64,000 nucleotides of DNA, taken from the NCBI GenBank assembly GCA_958448165.1, contig CAUDCW010000003.1, forward strand, positions 124,001 through 188,000, in the 5' to 3' direction. The DNA is from an uncultured Oscillospiraceae bacterium. GTDB lineage: Bacteria > Bacillota > Clostridia > Oscillospirales > Acutalibacteraceae. Below the pieces are notes generated by a model. The model was not told the origin of the DNA, searched no databases, and saw nothing but the letters and a program-made list of their open reading frames with translations. Positions 6,539 through 14,837 of this stretch are shown piece after piece; the stretch's first letter is position 1; the number at the start of each line of letters is the position of its first letter. Made by a program: the position numbers and the translations under genes.

Positions 6539-7633
6539 TTACAAAATAATAAGCTCTTTCGGTACTGTAGTGAAATTTTTTGCACCGTCAGCCGTTACCA
6601 GAACCATATCCTCAATTCTTACGCCGAATTTATCGGGAAGATATATCCCCGGCTCGCAGGTAATAACCATACCCTGACTTAAAATTCGTTTATCGTTTAC
6701 AGTCACCGTCGGCTGCTCGTGAATATCAAGACCGACACCGTGACCGGTTGAGTGACCGAAGCAATCGCCGTAGCCCTCAGCCTTAATAACATCTCTTGCC
6801 GCCGCATCAACAGCACCGCAGCTGACGCCGGGTTTTATCTGCGATAAAGCCGTGGTCTGGGCTTTCAGTACAATATCGTATATTTTTTTCTGCTCGTCGC
6901 TTATCTGCCCCACTGCGACAGTTCTTGTCATATCGCTGTGATAGCCGTCAAACAGCACGCCTATGTCCATTGTGAAGAAGTCGCCCTTTTTGATAATGGT
7001 GTTGCCCGGCACGCCGTGAGGCTTCGAGGTATTGAGGCCGGTGATAGTAATCAGGTCAAAGGCTATGCCGTCGGCACCCTTTTTGCGCATAAGATATTCA
7101 AGCTCAAGGGCAACATCACGTTCACTGACACCAGGTCTGATATAGTTCAATATTTCAAGATAAGCTTCCTGTGTTATGCGCTGAGCAATTTCAAGCTTCT
7201 CAACCTCGTCCTGTGTTTTTATTATTCTCAGGTTTTCTAATATTTTATCAAGGTAATTTGTAAAGGCACATTTTACCTCGGACTCTTTCAGAAGCTTTTT
7301 GTAATTATCAGCCTGCCTGAGAGTTATCCCCTCGTTTTCAAAATAAATCTTTTTAACACGATGCTTTTTGCAAAGCGTTGTGAGCGTTTCGGAAAGCTTG
7401 CTGTAAACGATAACGTCAATATGACTAACGTTTTTCTGCGCCGCTTCGCCGTATCTGAAATCGACAATCAGATACGCCGTACTTCTTGTGATAAACACAA
7501 GCCCTGCCGATGATTTAAAGCCGCTGAGATAAAGCCTGTTTTGCTGAGAAAGTATTATCGCCGCTTCGCCTGCCTGAGTCAGACTGGAACGGATTTTCTT
7601 TATTCTGTGTTCAAGATAGCCTGATTGTTCCAT
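6539..7633 (-). CDS. Xaa-Pro aminopeptidase/dipeptidase (M24 family)
   Basis: 364 residues. The N-terminal creatinase-like domain covers about 1-130 and the pita-bread catalytic domain about 135-360. Metal ligands are visible in order: DIGVLFDGYHSDMTRT (two Asp), GHSTGHGVGLDIHEQP (His), GMVITCEPGIY (Glu) and VRIEDMVLV (Glu). It releases N-terminal residues next to proline from peptides in the cytoplasm and needs two Mn or Co ions. It lies 7 bases after aroQ and is probably cotranscribed with it. It ends 41 bases before the efp promoter region. Aminopeptidase or dipeptidase specificity cannot be told apart from sequence. Confidence 0.95.
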   Translation of the reverse strand: MEQSGYLEHRIKKIRSSLTQAGEAAIILSQQNRLYLSGFKSSAGLVFITRSTAYLIVDFRYGEAAQKNVSHIDVIVYSKLSETLTTLCKKHRVKKIYFENEGITLRQADNYKKLLKESEVKCAFTNYLDKILENLRIIKTQDEVEKLEIAQRITQEAYLEILNYIRPGVSERDVALELEYLMRKKGADGIAFDLITITGLNTSKPHGVPGNTIIKKGDFFTMDIGVLFDGYHSDMTRTVAVGQISDEQKKIYDIVLKAQTTALSQIKPGVSCGAVDAAARDVIKAEGYGDCFGHSTGHGVGLDIHEQPTVTVNDKRILSQGMVITCEPGIYLPDKFGVRIEDMVLVTADGAKNFTTVPKELIIL

Positions 7634-7640
7634 AATCTCC

Positions 7641-8072
7641 TCACATCATTAACAGCGCATCAATAGCCAAAAAGTAAACATTCTTGCCGAAGCCTGCTAT
7701 CTGTCCGACGCACTCGGGTGCGATAACCGACTTGTGGCGGAATTCGTCCCTTGCGTGAATATTTGACATATGAACCTCAACGAACGGTACGGATTTAACA
7801 CAGTTGATGGCATCACGCAGAGCGTAGCTGTAGTGAGTATATGCGCCTGCGTTGATAACAACACCGTCATAGCAGCCGAGAACGGAGTGTATTTTATCAA
7901 TCAATGCACCCTCGCTGTTGCTTTGAAAAATATCAAGCTCAACACCTTTTTTCGCGGCGTATGCCTTGACATCGCTGTTGATGCTTTCGGCTGTTTCCTC
8001 GCCGTAAATGCCTTTTTCACGTATGCCGACCATATTGAGGTTCGGTCCTAAAATCAAAAGAATTTTCTTCAA
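7641..8072 (-). CDS. aroQ: 3-dehydroquinate dehydratase, type II
   Basis: 143 residues from a TTG start at 8072, preferred because AGGAGG lies 9 bases upstream and the protein then begins LKKILLILGPNLN, the usual type II start. The longer open frame would run inside yqeG. Motifs are GPNLNMVGIREKGIYG (catalytic Tyr), FQSNSEGALID, INAGAYTHYSYALRDA and VEVHMSNIHARDEFR (catalytic His and Arg). It catalyses the third step of the shikimate pathway as a dodecamer in the cytoplasm. TTG begins one base after the yqeG stop, so translation is probably coupled. Confidence 0.97.
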   Translation of the reverse strand: MKKILLILGPNLNMVGIREKGIYGEETAESINSDVKAYAAKKGVELDIFQSNSEGALIDKIHSVLGCYDGVVINAGAYTHYSYALRDAINCVKSVPFVEVHMSNIHARDEFRHKSVIAPECVGQIAGFGKNVYFLAIDALLMM

Positions 8073-8073
8073 T

Positions 8074-8580
8074 TTATTCTGCCTCCTGAAACGGATTAAT
8101 ATTATCGAGGATTCTGTCTTCAAACGGTTTGAACATTCTGCGTCTTGCCGTTACTGTTGACGGCTCGTTTTCACTGTCGATCGGCGAAACAAGCATCGTC
8201 TTGAAAAACATAAGCTTTCCGGCAAGGATATCGTTAAAAAGCTGATCGCCCACAACCATAATCCGGCTGTGGCGTGTGCCCGATTTTATCCACGCACGAA
8301 GCATACCAAACGGCGACGGCTTGAGAGAAAAGCCGACAAAGGGACAATCAAGCTGTCCGGCGTAGCTTTTGACAGATTTTTTAAAGTTATTGGAACACAA
8401 AATTACCGTAATCCCGCACGACTTTAAATATTCAATAAACGAACGTGTTTTTTTGTCGGGCGAAAGCTCGCCGTATTTTCTTATAGTATTGTCAACATCA
8501 AGGAACAAACACGTCACACCGATTGTATCGAGTATTTCTTTTGTCAGTTCATACACGCTTGAAAGATGAAAAGTTTTCAT
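8074..8580 (-). CDS. yqeG: YqeG family HAD-type phosphatase
   Basis: 168 residues of HAD class IIIA type. Motif I is FLDVDNTIRKYG with Asp nucleophile and acid/base Asp; motif II is ILCSNN; motif III Lys lies around FSLKPSPFGM; motif IV is VVGDQLFNDILAG. It belongs to the YqeG/GEP4 family, which includes phosphatidylglycerophosphate phosphatase activity in eukaryotes; the bacterial substrate is less certain. It is the first gene of a group with aroQ and the Xaa-Pro peptidase, separated from rpsU by a hairpin. Confidence 0.92.
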   Translation of the reverse strand: MKTFHLSSVYELTKEILDTIGVTCLFLDVDNTIRKYGELSPDKKTRSFIEYLKSCGITVILCSNNFKKSVKSYAGQLDCPFVGFSLKPSPFGMLRAWIKSGTRHSRIMVVGDQLFNDILAGKLMFFKTMLVSPIDSENEPSTVTARRRMFKPFEDRILDNINPFQEAE

Positions 8581-8597
8581 TAAGTATCCTCATATTC

Positions 8598-8625
8598 AAA
8601 AAAGCAGGCATACAGCCTGCTTTTT
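8598..8625 (-). terminator. Terminator of rpsU
   Basis: AAAAAAGCAGGC, a short loop and GCCTGCTTTTT form a hairpin with A/T tails on both sides, 32 bases after the rpsU stop on the minus strand. Confidence 0.85.
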
Positions 8626-8656
8626 GATTTGTAAGTATTAGCAACTAAAGGAAGCA

Positions 8657-8833
8657 TTATTTGTATTTACGCTTACGAGCTGCCTCAGACTTCTTCTTAC
8701 GCTTTACAGAAGGTTTTTCATAAGCTTCTCTTTTGCGAACTTCAGCGATGACACCGGCTCTTGCGCACTGCTTCTTAAATCTTCTAAGAGCACTCTCCAG
8801 AGATTCGTTGTCCTTAATTCTGATTTCTGCCAT
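8657..8833 (-). CDS. rpsU: 30S ribosomal protein S21
   Basis: 58 residues starting MAEIRIKDNESLESALRRFK, with the basic C-terminal tail VKRKKKSEAARKRKYK. This is a standard S21, a late-binding small-subunit protein near the anti-Shine-Dalgarno end of 16S rRNA. GGGAGGG lies 8 bases before the ATG. The gene is a single transcription unit, with a TTGACA-N18-TATAAT promoter at 8890-8919 and a terminator at 8598-8625. Confidence 0.98.
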   Translation of the reverse strand: MAEIRIKDNESLESALRRFKKQCARAGVIAEVRKREAYEKPSVKRKKKSEAARKRKYK

Positions 8834-8889
8834 TTATCTTCCCTCCCATCCGCCAATCGGCAGGGGTTAATCGCATAATTGCAAAATAA

Positions 8890-8919
8890 ATTATACTATA
8901 TTTATCCTGCAAATGTCAA
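8890..8919 (-). promoter_or_regulatory. Promoter for rpsU
   Basis: Consensus TTGACA (8914-8919) and TATAAT (8890-8895), 18-base spacer, on the minus strand between leuS and rpsU. Confidence 0.85.
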
Positions 8920-8956
8920 GTAATTTATTCACAAATCGACTATAATTTGCAGAATT

Positions 8957-11365
8957 TTATTTAGCGACGATATTTACAAGCTTTCCGGGTACATATATTT
9001 CTTTTATGACATTTTTACCGTCAATTAACGGCGCAACCTTTTCATCGGCTTTTGCCTGTGACAAAACGTCGTTCTTGTCGGCATCAACCGCAATGGTAAG
9101 TCTTGTTTTGATTTTGCCGTTTACCTGCACAGCAATTTCAACAGTGTCGTCCTTGCATTTGCTCTCGTCATACTCAGGCCATGACTGCTGTGCAACCATA
9201 CCCTCGCCGAGCTTGCATATGCTCCAGATTTCCTCGGTGATATGCGGTGCAAACGGGTTCAAGAGAAGTGTAAAGGTTGCAAGCTCTTTTCTGTTGATTT
9301 TGCCCTGTGCGGCAACATCGTTCATCAAAGCCATAAGCGCCGCAATAGCGGTGTTAAACTTTATATTCTCTATATCATCAGAAACCTTTTTGATTGTTTT
9401 GTGGAAGGCGCTTTCAAGCTCCTTGCTGTATTCGTCGCCGTCAACAAGAATATCCTGAAGTGAGAAATATCTCTCGAGGAAGCGGCGGCAGCCCTTGATG
9501 CTCTTCGGGCTCCACGGCGCTGCTTTTTCAAAGTCGCCGATGAACATTTCATAAAGGCGCATTGTGTCGGCGCCGTATTCATTTACAATATCATCGGGGT
9601 TTACTACATTGCCTCTTGACTTGCTCATCTTCTCGCCGTTTTCGCCCAGAATCATACCGTGGCTTGTACGCTTTGCATACGGCTCTTTTGTCGGAACAAC
9701 GCCGAGGTCATAGAGGAATTTATGCCAAAAACGGCTGTAAAGCAGGTGGAGAGTTGTGTGCTCCATACCGCCGTTGTACCAGTCAACAGGCGACCAGTAA
9801 TCCAAAGCCTCTTTTGAAGCAAGAGCCTCTTTGTTGTGTGGGTCCATATATCTCAGGTAATACCACGACGATCCTGCCCACTGAGGCATTGTGTCGGTTT
9901 CACGGTGAGCCTTGCCGCCGCACTTCGGGCAGGTTGTTTCAACCCAGTCGGTAATATTTGCAAGCGGAGATTCGCCGTTTTCTGTCGGCTCGTAGGACTC
10001 AACCATTGGGAGCTTCAGCGGAAGCTCGCTCTCGTCAAGCGGAACATAGCCGCATTTATCGCAGCGAACAACCGGGATAGGCTCGCCCCAATAGCGCTGA
10101 CGAGAGAACACCCAGTCACGAAGCTTGTAGTTGACCTTCTGCTTGCCTACTCCCTTTTCGGTCAGCCATTCAACGATTTTAACCTTAGCTTCTTCAACGC
10201 TCAAGCCGTCAAGCATACCGGAGTTTATCATAACGCCTGTTGCGCAGTCGGTGAAGGCTTCGTTCTGAACATCGCCGCCCTTGACAACCTCAATTATCGG
10301 CAAATCAAACTTCTTTGCGAACTCCCAGTCACGGGTATCGTGCGCAGGAACAGCCATAATAGCACCTGTGCCGTAGGAAACGAGAACATAGTCGGAGATG
10401 AAGATTGGGATCTCTCTGCCGTTTACCGGGTTAATAGCCGTAACGCCGTCAAGCTTAACGCCTGTCTTATCCTTGGCAACCTCTGTACGCTCAAAGTCGG
10501 ACTTCCTTGCAGCCTCCTGCTGGTAGGCTCTGATTTCGTCCATATTCTTAAGAGTATCGCTCCACTTTTCGATCAGAGGATGCTCCGGTGAAATAACCAT
10601 ATATGTAGCGCCGAAGAGTGTGTCCGGTCTTGTTGTATAGATTGTCAGCTTGTCGCCTGTTGAGGTTTCAAAGTCAACCTCTGCGCCTGTTGAGCGGCCT
10701 ATCCAGTTCTTCTGCTGAGCCTTTACTCTTTCCGGGTAGTCAACAAGGTCAAGGTCGTCGATAAGTCTGTCTGCGTATGCCGTGATTTTGAGCATCCACT
10801 GTGACTTTACCTTTCGTACAACCTCACTGCCGCAGCGCTCGCAAACGCCGTTGACAACCTCCTCGTTAGCCAGAACGCACTTACAGGAGGTGCACCAGTT
10901 TACAGCCATCTCCTTTTTATAGGCAAGACCCTTTTTGAGAAGCTGGAGGAAAATCCACTGCGTCCACTTGTAGTATTCGGGGTCGGTAGTGTTGATTTCA
11001 CGGCTCCAGTCAAAGGAAATGCCGAGAGATTGAATCTGCTCCTTGAAGTGAGCTATATTATTCTTTGTGACAATTTCAGGATGAATATGGTTTTTGATTG
11101 CGTAATTCTCGGTCGGGAGTCCGAAAGCGTCCCAGCCGATCGGATAAAGCACATTGTAGCCCTGAAGTCTGCGCTTTCTTGCGACGGTATCAAGCGCCGT
11201 GTAGGGTCTTGGATGACCGACATGAAGTCCCTGACCCGACGGATAAGGGAATTCGATGAGAGCGAAGAACTTTTCTTTATCGCTGTTTTCTTCGGCGTGA
11301 AAAACACCTGCGTCCTCCCACGCCTTCTGCCATTTTGGTTCAATAGATTTGTGATCGTATTTCAA
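8957..11365 (-). CDS. leuS: Leucyl-tRNA synthetase
   Basis: 802 residues, class I synthetase. The HIGH box reads HVGHPRPYT (about residue 49) after EFPYPSGQGL. The zinc-type segment CTSCKCVLANEEVVNGVCERCG follows. The CP1 editing domain spans about 220-420 and contains TTRPDTLFGATYM and YGTGAIMAVPAHDTRD. The KMSKS box is EKMSKSRGN, and the anticodon-binding domain lies at the end. It charges tRNA-Leu and clears mischarged products. The start is TTG at 11365, with GGAGGG about 8 bases before. It follows rsfS by 30 bases, so it is mid-operon; there is no room for a T-box of its own. Confidence 0.98.
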   Translation of the reverse strand: MKYDHKSIEPKWQKAWEDAGVFHAEENSDKEKFFALIEFPYPSGQGLHVGHPRPYTALDTVARKRRLQGYNVLYPIGWDAFGLPTENYAIKNHIHPEIVTKNNIAHFKEQIQSLGISFDWSREINTTDPEYYKWTQWIFLQLLKKGLAYKKEMAVNWCTSCKCVLANEEVVNGVCERCGSEVVRKVKSQWMLKITAYADRLIDDLDLVDYPERVKAQQKNWIGRSTGAEVDFETSTGDKLTIYTTRPDTLFGATYMVISPEHPLIEKWSDTLKNMDEIRAYQQEAARKSDFERTEVAKDKTGVKLDGVTAINPVNGREIPIFISDYVLVSYGTGAIMAVPAHDTRDWEFAKKFDLPIIEVVKGGDVQNEAFTDCATGVMINSGMLDGLSVEEAKVKIVEWLTEKGVGKQKVNYKLRDWVFSRQRYWGEPIPVVRCDKCGYVPLDESELPLKLPMVESYEPTENGESPLANITDWVETTCPKCGGKAHRETDTMPQWAGSSWYYLRYMDPHNKEALASKEALDYWSPVDWYNGGMEHTTLHLLYSRFWHKFLYDLGVVPTKEPYAKRTSHGMILGENGEKMSKSRGNVVNPDDIVNEYGADTMRLYEMFIGDFEKAAPWSPKSIKGCRRFLERYFSLQDILVDGDEYSKELESAFHKTIKKVSDDIENIKFNTAIAALMALMNDVAAQGKINRKELATFTLLLNPFAPHITEEIWSICKLGEGMVAQQSWPEYDESKCKDDTVEIAVQVNGKIKTRLTIAVDADKNDVLSQAKADEKVAPLIDGKNVIKEIYVPGKLVNIVAK

Positions 11366-11395
11366 AAAAATCCCTCCGAATTTTGATACTTAATT

Positions 11396-11758
11396 TTATT
11401 TCAGAATGTCGGAAATATCAACGTCCGTGCCGTCCTGCCACAGTCTTTCAAGGTCATAAAATTCACGGGCTTCTTCAGAGAAAACGTGAACGATGACGTC
11501 AACATAGTCGAGCAGAATCCAGCTGTCGTTGCGGTGTCCCTCGATATGGCTTACGGATACGCCTGCCTCGTCAAGCTTGTATTCAACCTCTTCAGCCATA
11601 GCCTTTATCTGTGTGCTGTTTGTTCCGGCGGCGATAACCATGTAGTCAGCCAGCGTTGAAACAGCGTCAATTTTAATCAGCCTTATATCCTGACCCTTTT
11701 TTCCGTCAAGCGCCTTTACGGCAATTTTTGCAGTTTCTAATGATGTCAAATTATTCAC
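11396..11758 (-). CDS. rsfS: Ribosome silencing factor RsfS
   Basis: 120 residues of the RsfS/YbeB/Iojap family. Typical features are the N-terminal helix, ALDGKKGQDIRLIKID, YMVIAAGTNSTQIKAMAEEVE, IEGHRNDSWILLDYVDVIVHVF and EAREFYDLERLWQD. It binds ribosomal protein L14 on the 50S subunit and blocks joining with 30S when nutrients are short. It starts one base after the yqeK stop. The neighbourhood nadD-yqeK-rsfS is the classic Firmicutes order. Confidence 0.97.
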   Translation of the reverse strand: MNNLTSLETAKIAVKALDGKKGQDIRLIKIDAVSTLADYMVIAAGTNSTQIKAMAEEVEYKLDEAGVSVSHIEGHRNDSWILLDYVDVIVHVFSEEAREFYDLERLWQDGTDVDISDILK

Positions 11759-11759
11759 C

Positions 11760-12329
11760 TCAAAACGTGTAGTTAATTGTTATATCGTTATAGCAGTCTA
11801 TGGCGTTCGGGTCGATAACACGTTCACGCTTGACCAAGTCCGATATCGTAAACGAAAGACCGTAATGCATAGCCTCCTCTAAGCTTTTTCTTGATTTTTT
11901 GCGCATTATTTCAACGCCGTCATAATTTCGCTCTTCGCTTGTGAAATCAGCGACAAAAATTATTTTTTCAAGCGTACTCATTCCGGCTCTGCCCGATGTG
12001 TGATATCTGACGGCATTGATGATATCCTCATCGGTAATTCCAAGCTCTGATTGAATAAAAGCCGCACCAGACATTGAGTGCCACAGCTTTGGCGATGAAA
12101 GCTGCAATTTTGTGAGTATTATACCATTTTTCTCCATGATTTGCAACTGCTCTTCATTGGGAGTTTCCTTGGTAATATCGTGCAAAATTCCAGCAAGCGC
12201 TGCTTTTTCGGGGTCTTCACCGTATAGCTTTGCGAGCTTCACTGCTTCTTTTGACACATTCTCGCTGTGGGTAAAGCGTTTTTCGCCCATTCTTGACTTA
12301 ACGAGCTTTTTATAATCCTTGAAAGTCAT
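11760..12329 (-). CDS. yqeK: YqeK family HD-domain nucleoside tetraphosphate hydrolase
   Basis: 189 residues from ATG 12329, chosen over the upstream ATG because AGGAGG lies 7 bases before it. HD-domain ligands are visible: RFTHSENVSKEAVKLA, then GILHDITKE (the HD pair), HSMSGAAF and YHTSGRAGM. YqeK proteins split diadenosine tetraphosphate symmetrically into two ADP. It lies between nadD and rsfS and is probably cotranscribed with them. Confidence 0.94.
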   Translation of the reverse strand: MTFKDYKKLVKSRMGEKRFTHSENVSKEAVKLAKLYGEDPEKAALAGILHDITKETPNEEQLQIMEKNGIILTKLQLSSPKLWHSMSGAAFIQSELGITDEDIINAVRYHTSGRAGMSTLEKIIFVADFTSEERNYDGVEIMRKKSRKSLEEAMHYGLSFTISDLVKRERVIDPNAIDCYNDITINYTF

Positions 12330-12356
12330 AAATATACCTCCTTGCAAAAGCCGGAA

Positions 12357-12959
12357 TTAATCAATATACAAGCCGTTTTCGGCAATATAATCATATACCT
12401 CGGGAAGAACAAGATTTTCAACCGATTCCCCCGATTTTAAGGATTGTCTGACCTGCGTTGAGGACACTGTCATCACCTTTTCGCTGAGAATAACTGCTTC
12501 ACACCCGAACCTTTTTAAAAAACGGGAATGATTTTTGAGCATCATAACATCGTCACTGTTGCGTGAAACGGTGCATATCTTTGCAAGAGAGCAGATTTCC
12601 TCCGGATTGCGCCAGCTTTGCAGCGACATAAACATATCCGCACCGATAATGAGGTGCAGTATGCTGTCGGGATAAAGCTTTTTTAATGCTCTGAGAGTAT
12701 CAACGGTGTAGCTGCTGCCGCCGCGCTTTATTTCAATATCACTCGCCGTAATTTTCGGGTTGTATTTTTCAAGCAATCTGCACATATTGAGCCTGTGTTG
12801 GGGCGACGCCATATCACGCCCTGTTTTGTGCGGAGGAGTAAACACGGGAATGAGCAGCAATTTATCAAGCTTAAGCTCCCGTATGAATTTCTCTGCAAGC
12901 TCAAGATGTCCCATATGCGGCGGATTAAAGCTGCCGCCGAACATTGCGATTTTTTTCAT
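12357..12959 (-). CDS. nadD: Nicotinate-nucleotide adenylyltransferase
   Basis: 200 residues from ATG 12959, which starts MKKIAMFGGSFNPPHMGH, the nucleotidyltransferase motif (T/H)xGH in context. The longer frame would enter yhbY. Further motifs are IGADMFMSLQSWRNPEEI and the C-terminal ISSTQVR-like VSSTQVRQSLKSGES. It makes NaAD from NaMN and ATP in NAD synthesis. The start lies one base after the yhbY stop (TAAT-ATG), suggesting coupled translation. Confidence 0.97.
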   Translation of the reverse strand: MKKIAMFGGSFNPPHMGHLELAEKFIRELKLDKLLLIPVFTPPHKTGRDMASPQHRLNMCRLLEKYNPKITASDIEIKRGGSSYTVDTLRALKKLYPDSILHLIIGADMFMSLQSWRNPEEICSLAKICTVSRNSDDVMMLKNHSRFLKRFGCEAVILSEKVMTVSSTQVRQSLKSGESVENLVLPEVYDYIAENGLYID

Positions 12960-12960
12960 A

Positions 12961-13266
12961 TTATTTTTTCTTCGCCTTTGGAAGTTCAATCTTCGGTTCT
13001 TTTTCGTTGCGCTTATACAATACAAATTTTGTGCCGATAACCTGAACAACGTCGGCATTTATTTTGTCTGCAATTTCTTCTGCCGCTTCTCTGGGAGTGA
13101 TGCCTGCACTTTCAAGCACCTTGCCCTTGATAAGCTCTCTCTTTTTTATTGCATCTGAAGCCTGCTTTATTATCTGTTCGTTCATACCGCCTTTGCCGAC
13201 CATCACAATTGTGTCTTCGCTTGTGGCAAGTGAACGAAGAAATGCTCTTTGTTTGCTGTTTAACAT
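12961..13266 (-). CDS. yhbY: YhbY family RNA-binding protein (CRM domain)
   Basis: 101 residues. It starts LNSKQRAFLRSLA and has the CRM-domain motif VGKGGMNEQIIKQASDAI, then ELIKGKVLESAGITPREAAEEIADK and VVQVIGTKFVLYKR. The tail is Lys-rich. CRM-domain proteins bind pre-50S ribosomes. It lies between rdgB and nadD in a common Firmicutes arrangement. GAGGAC lies before the ATG. Confidence 0.95.
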   Translation of the reverse strand: MLNSKQRAFLRSLATSEDTIVMVGKGGMNEQIIKQASDAIKKRELIKGKVLESAGITPREAAEEIADKINADVVQVIGTKFVLYKRNEKEPKIELPKAKKK

Positions 13267-13285
13267 ATATTGTCCTCATTTCAGT

Positions 13286-13882
13286 TCATTTTAAACGTTT
13301 TATCAGTTCTTCTTTAAGCGCTCTGAGCGCATTTCCCCTGTGGCTTATTTTATCCTTGTCGCTGTCCGAAAGCTGCGCAAAGCTTACGCCGCCGTCAACA
13401 ATAAACACCGGGTCATAGCCGAAGCCGCCCTCGCCTTTCGGTTCAAAGGCGATCATGCCTGGGCATTTTCCGCTGACCTCAATCATACTGCCGTCCTCTA
13501 AAATGCAGCAGATTGAGCAGACAAATGTTGCTGTTCTGTCCTTTTCGGGAACACCCTGAAGCTCGGATAAAAGCTTATTGATTTTATCGCTGTCTGACGC
13601 ACCATCGCCGGCGTATCTTGCCGAATATACTCCCGGTGCGCCATTCAAGGCATCCACACTCAAGCCCGAATCATCGGCAATAGAGGGCATATTGCACCTT
13701 TCAAACGCTGCCTTTGCCTTGAGCCTTGCATTTTCGGCAAAGGTTGTGCCTGTTTCTTCAACATCTCCCAAATCAATTCCCGCCTGGTTTGCTGTGAGTG
13801 CGGAAACGCCGAGCGGATTCAATATTCTTTCAAGCTCCGAAACCTTATGAGCATTGTTTGAGGCTATAATAAAGCTTTTCAT
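13286..13882 (-). CDS. rdgB: XTP/dITP diphosphatase (RdgB/HAM1)
   Basis: 198 residues. It begins FIIASNNAHKVSELERIL; other motifs are ETGTTFAENARLKA, IADDSGLSVDALNGAPGVYSARYAG, the substrate loop EGGFGYDPVF, and the end SHRGNALRALKE. It removes deaminated purine triphosphates so they are not built into DNA or RNA. The active site needs Mg bound by the Asp pair in ADDSGL. It lies 19 bases before yhbY and 21 after ftsY. Confidence 0.97.
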   Translation of the reverse strand: MKSFIIASNNAHKVSELERILNPLGVSALTANQAGIDLGDVEETGTTFAENARLKAKAAFERCNMPSIADDSGLSVDALNGAPGVYSARYAGDGASDSDKINKLLSELQGVPEKDRTATFVCSICCILEDGSMIEVSGKCPGMIAFEPKGEGGFGYDPVFIVDGGVSFAQLSDSDKDKISHRGNALRALKEELIKRLK

Positions 13883-13903
13883 GGTTACAGGTCCTTTCGG
13901 GGT

Positions 13904-14821
13904 TTACTTATCATCTCTTGCAAAAAGAGCCTTGGCGAAATCGTCGCTGTCAAACGGCTGCAAATCGTCGATCTGCTCGCCCACGCCGATATATTTTACC
14001 GGGACATCAAGCTCCTCCTTGATTGAAAGCACAACGCCGCCCTTGGCTGTTCCGTCAAGCTTTGTCAGCACTATGCCGGTGATGCCTGCTGCGTTTTTGA
14101 ATTCTCTTGCCTGATTGACTGCGTTCTGTCCCGTTGTTGCGTCAAGAACAAGAAGATATTCCTTGTCTGCATCAGGCAGCTCACGGTCGATGATTCTGCT
14201 GATTTTTGAAAGCTCGTCCATCAGGTATTTCTTATTGTGAAGTCTGCCTGCCGTGTCACAGATTATCACGTCTGCGCCCTTAGCCTTGGCAGATGAAATT
14301 GCGTCAAAAACAACCGCCGCCGGGTCTGAGCCTTCGTTCTGCTTGACAATTTCACACCTGCAGCGGTCAGCCCAGATTTCAAGCTGATCAATCGCCGCTG
14401 CACGGAAGGTATCTGCCGCCGCAAGCAAAACCTTTTTGCCCTGCATACGCAGGTTGTTGGCAAGCTTGCCAATTGTTGTTGTTTTGCCGACGCCGTTTAC
14501 GCCGATCACAAGGATAATTGACGGTTTAGTGTTGAGATTGAGTCCCTCGCCGCCTCTGAGCATTTCGGCGACTGTTTCTTCCAGAAGACGGTGTATTTCG
14601 TTAGGGTCTTTTATGCCCTGCTTTTTGACCTTTTTTCTGAGTTCATCTGTTATTTTTGTTGCAGTTGCAACACCGACATCGCCCATAACGAGCAATTCCT
14701 CAAGCTCTTCAAAAAGCTCCTCGTCAATTTTTGTAAAAGACTTAAGCATTGAGTCAATCTGACCCACAACGGTATCTCTTGTCTTTTTAAGTCCCTCTTT
14801 TATTTTACTGAAAAAGCCCAT
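13904..14821 (-). CDS. ftsY: Signal recognition particle receptor FtsY
   Basis: 305 residues. A short N-terminal amphipathic helix (GFFSKIKEGLKKTRD) attaches to the membrane; there is no long acidic A domain, as in many Firmicutes. The helical N domain is followed by the SRP-type GTPase: GVNGVGKTTTIGKLA (P-loop), DTFRAAAIDQLE, DTAGRLHNK, TKLDGTAKGG and GVGEQIDDLQPF. It pairs with Ffh to deliver nascent membrane proteins to SecYEG. It follows smc by 16 bases, as is common. Confidence 0.98.
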   Translation of the reverse strand: MGFFSKIKEGLKKTRDTVVGQIDSMLKSFTKIDEELFEELEELLVMGDVGVATATKITDELRKKVKKQGIKDPNEIHRLLEETVAEMLRGGEGLNLNTKPSIILVIGVNGVGKTTTIGKLANNLRMQGKKVLLAAADTFRAAAIDQLEIWADRCRCEIVKQNEGSDPAAVVFDAISSAKAKGADVIICDTAGRLHNKKYLMDELSKISRIIDRELPDADKEYLLVLDATTGQNAVNQAREFKNAAGITGIVLTKLDGTAKGGVVLSIKEELDVPVKYIGVGEQIDDLQPFDSDDFAKALFARDDK

Positions 14822-14837
14822 TTATATCATTCCTTTT

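Noticed and set aside
9836..10591. 251-residue plus-strand open frame
   Set aside because: Fully antisense to leuS and without its own signals.
11366..11395. T-box ahead of leuS
   Set aside because: Only 30 bases separate rsfS and leuS, so no leader fits; leuS is mid-operon.
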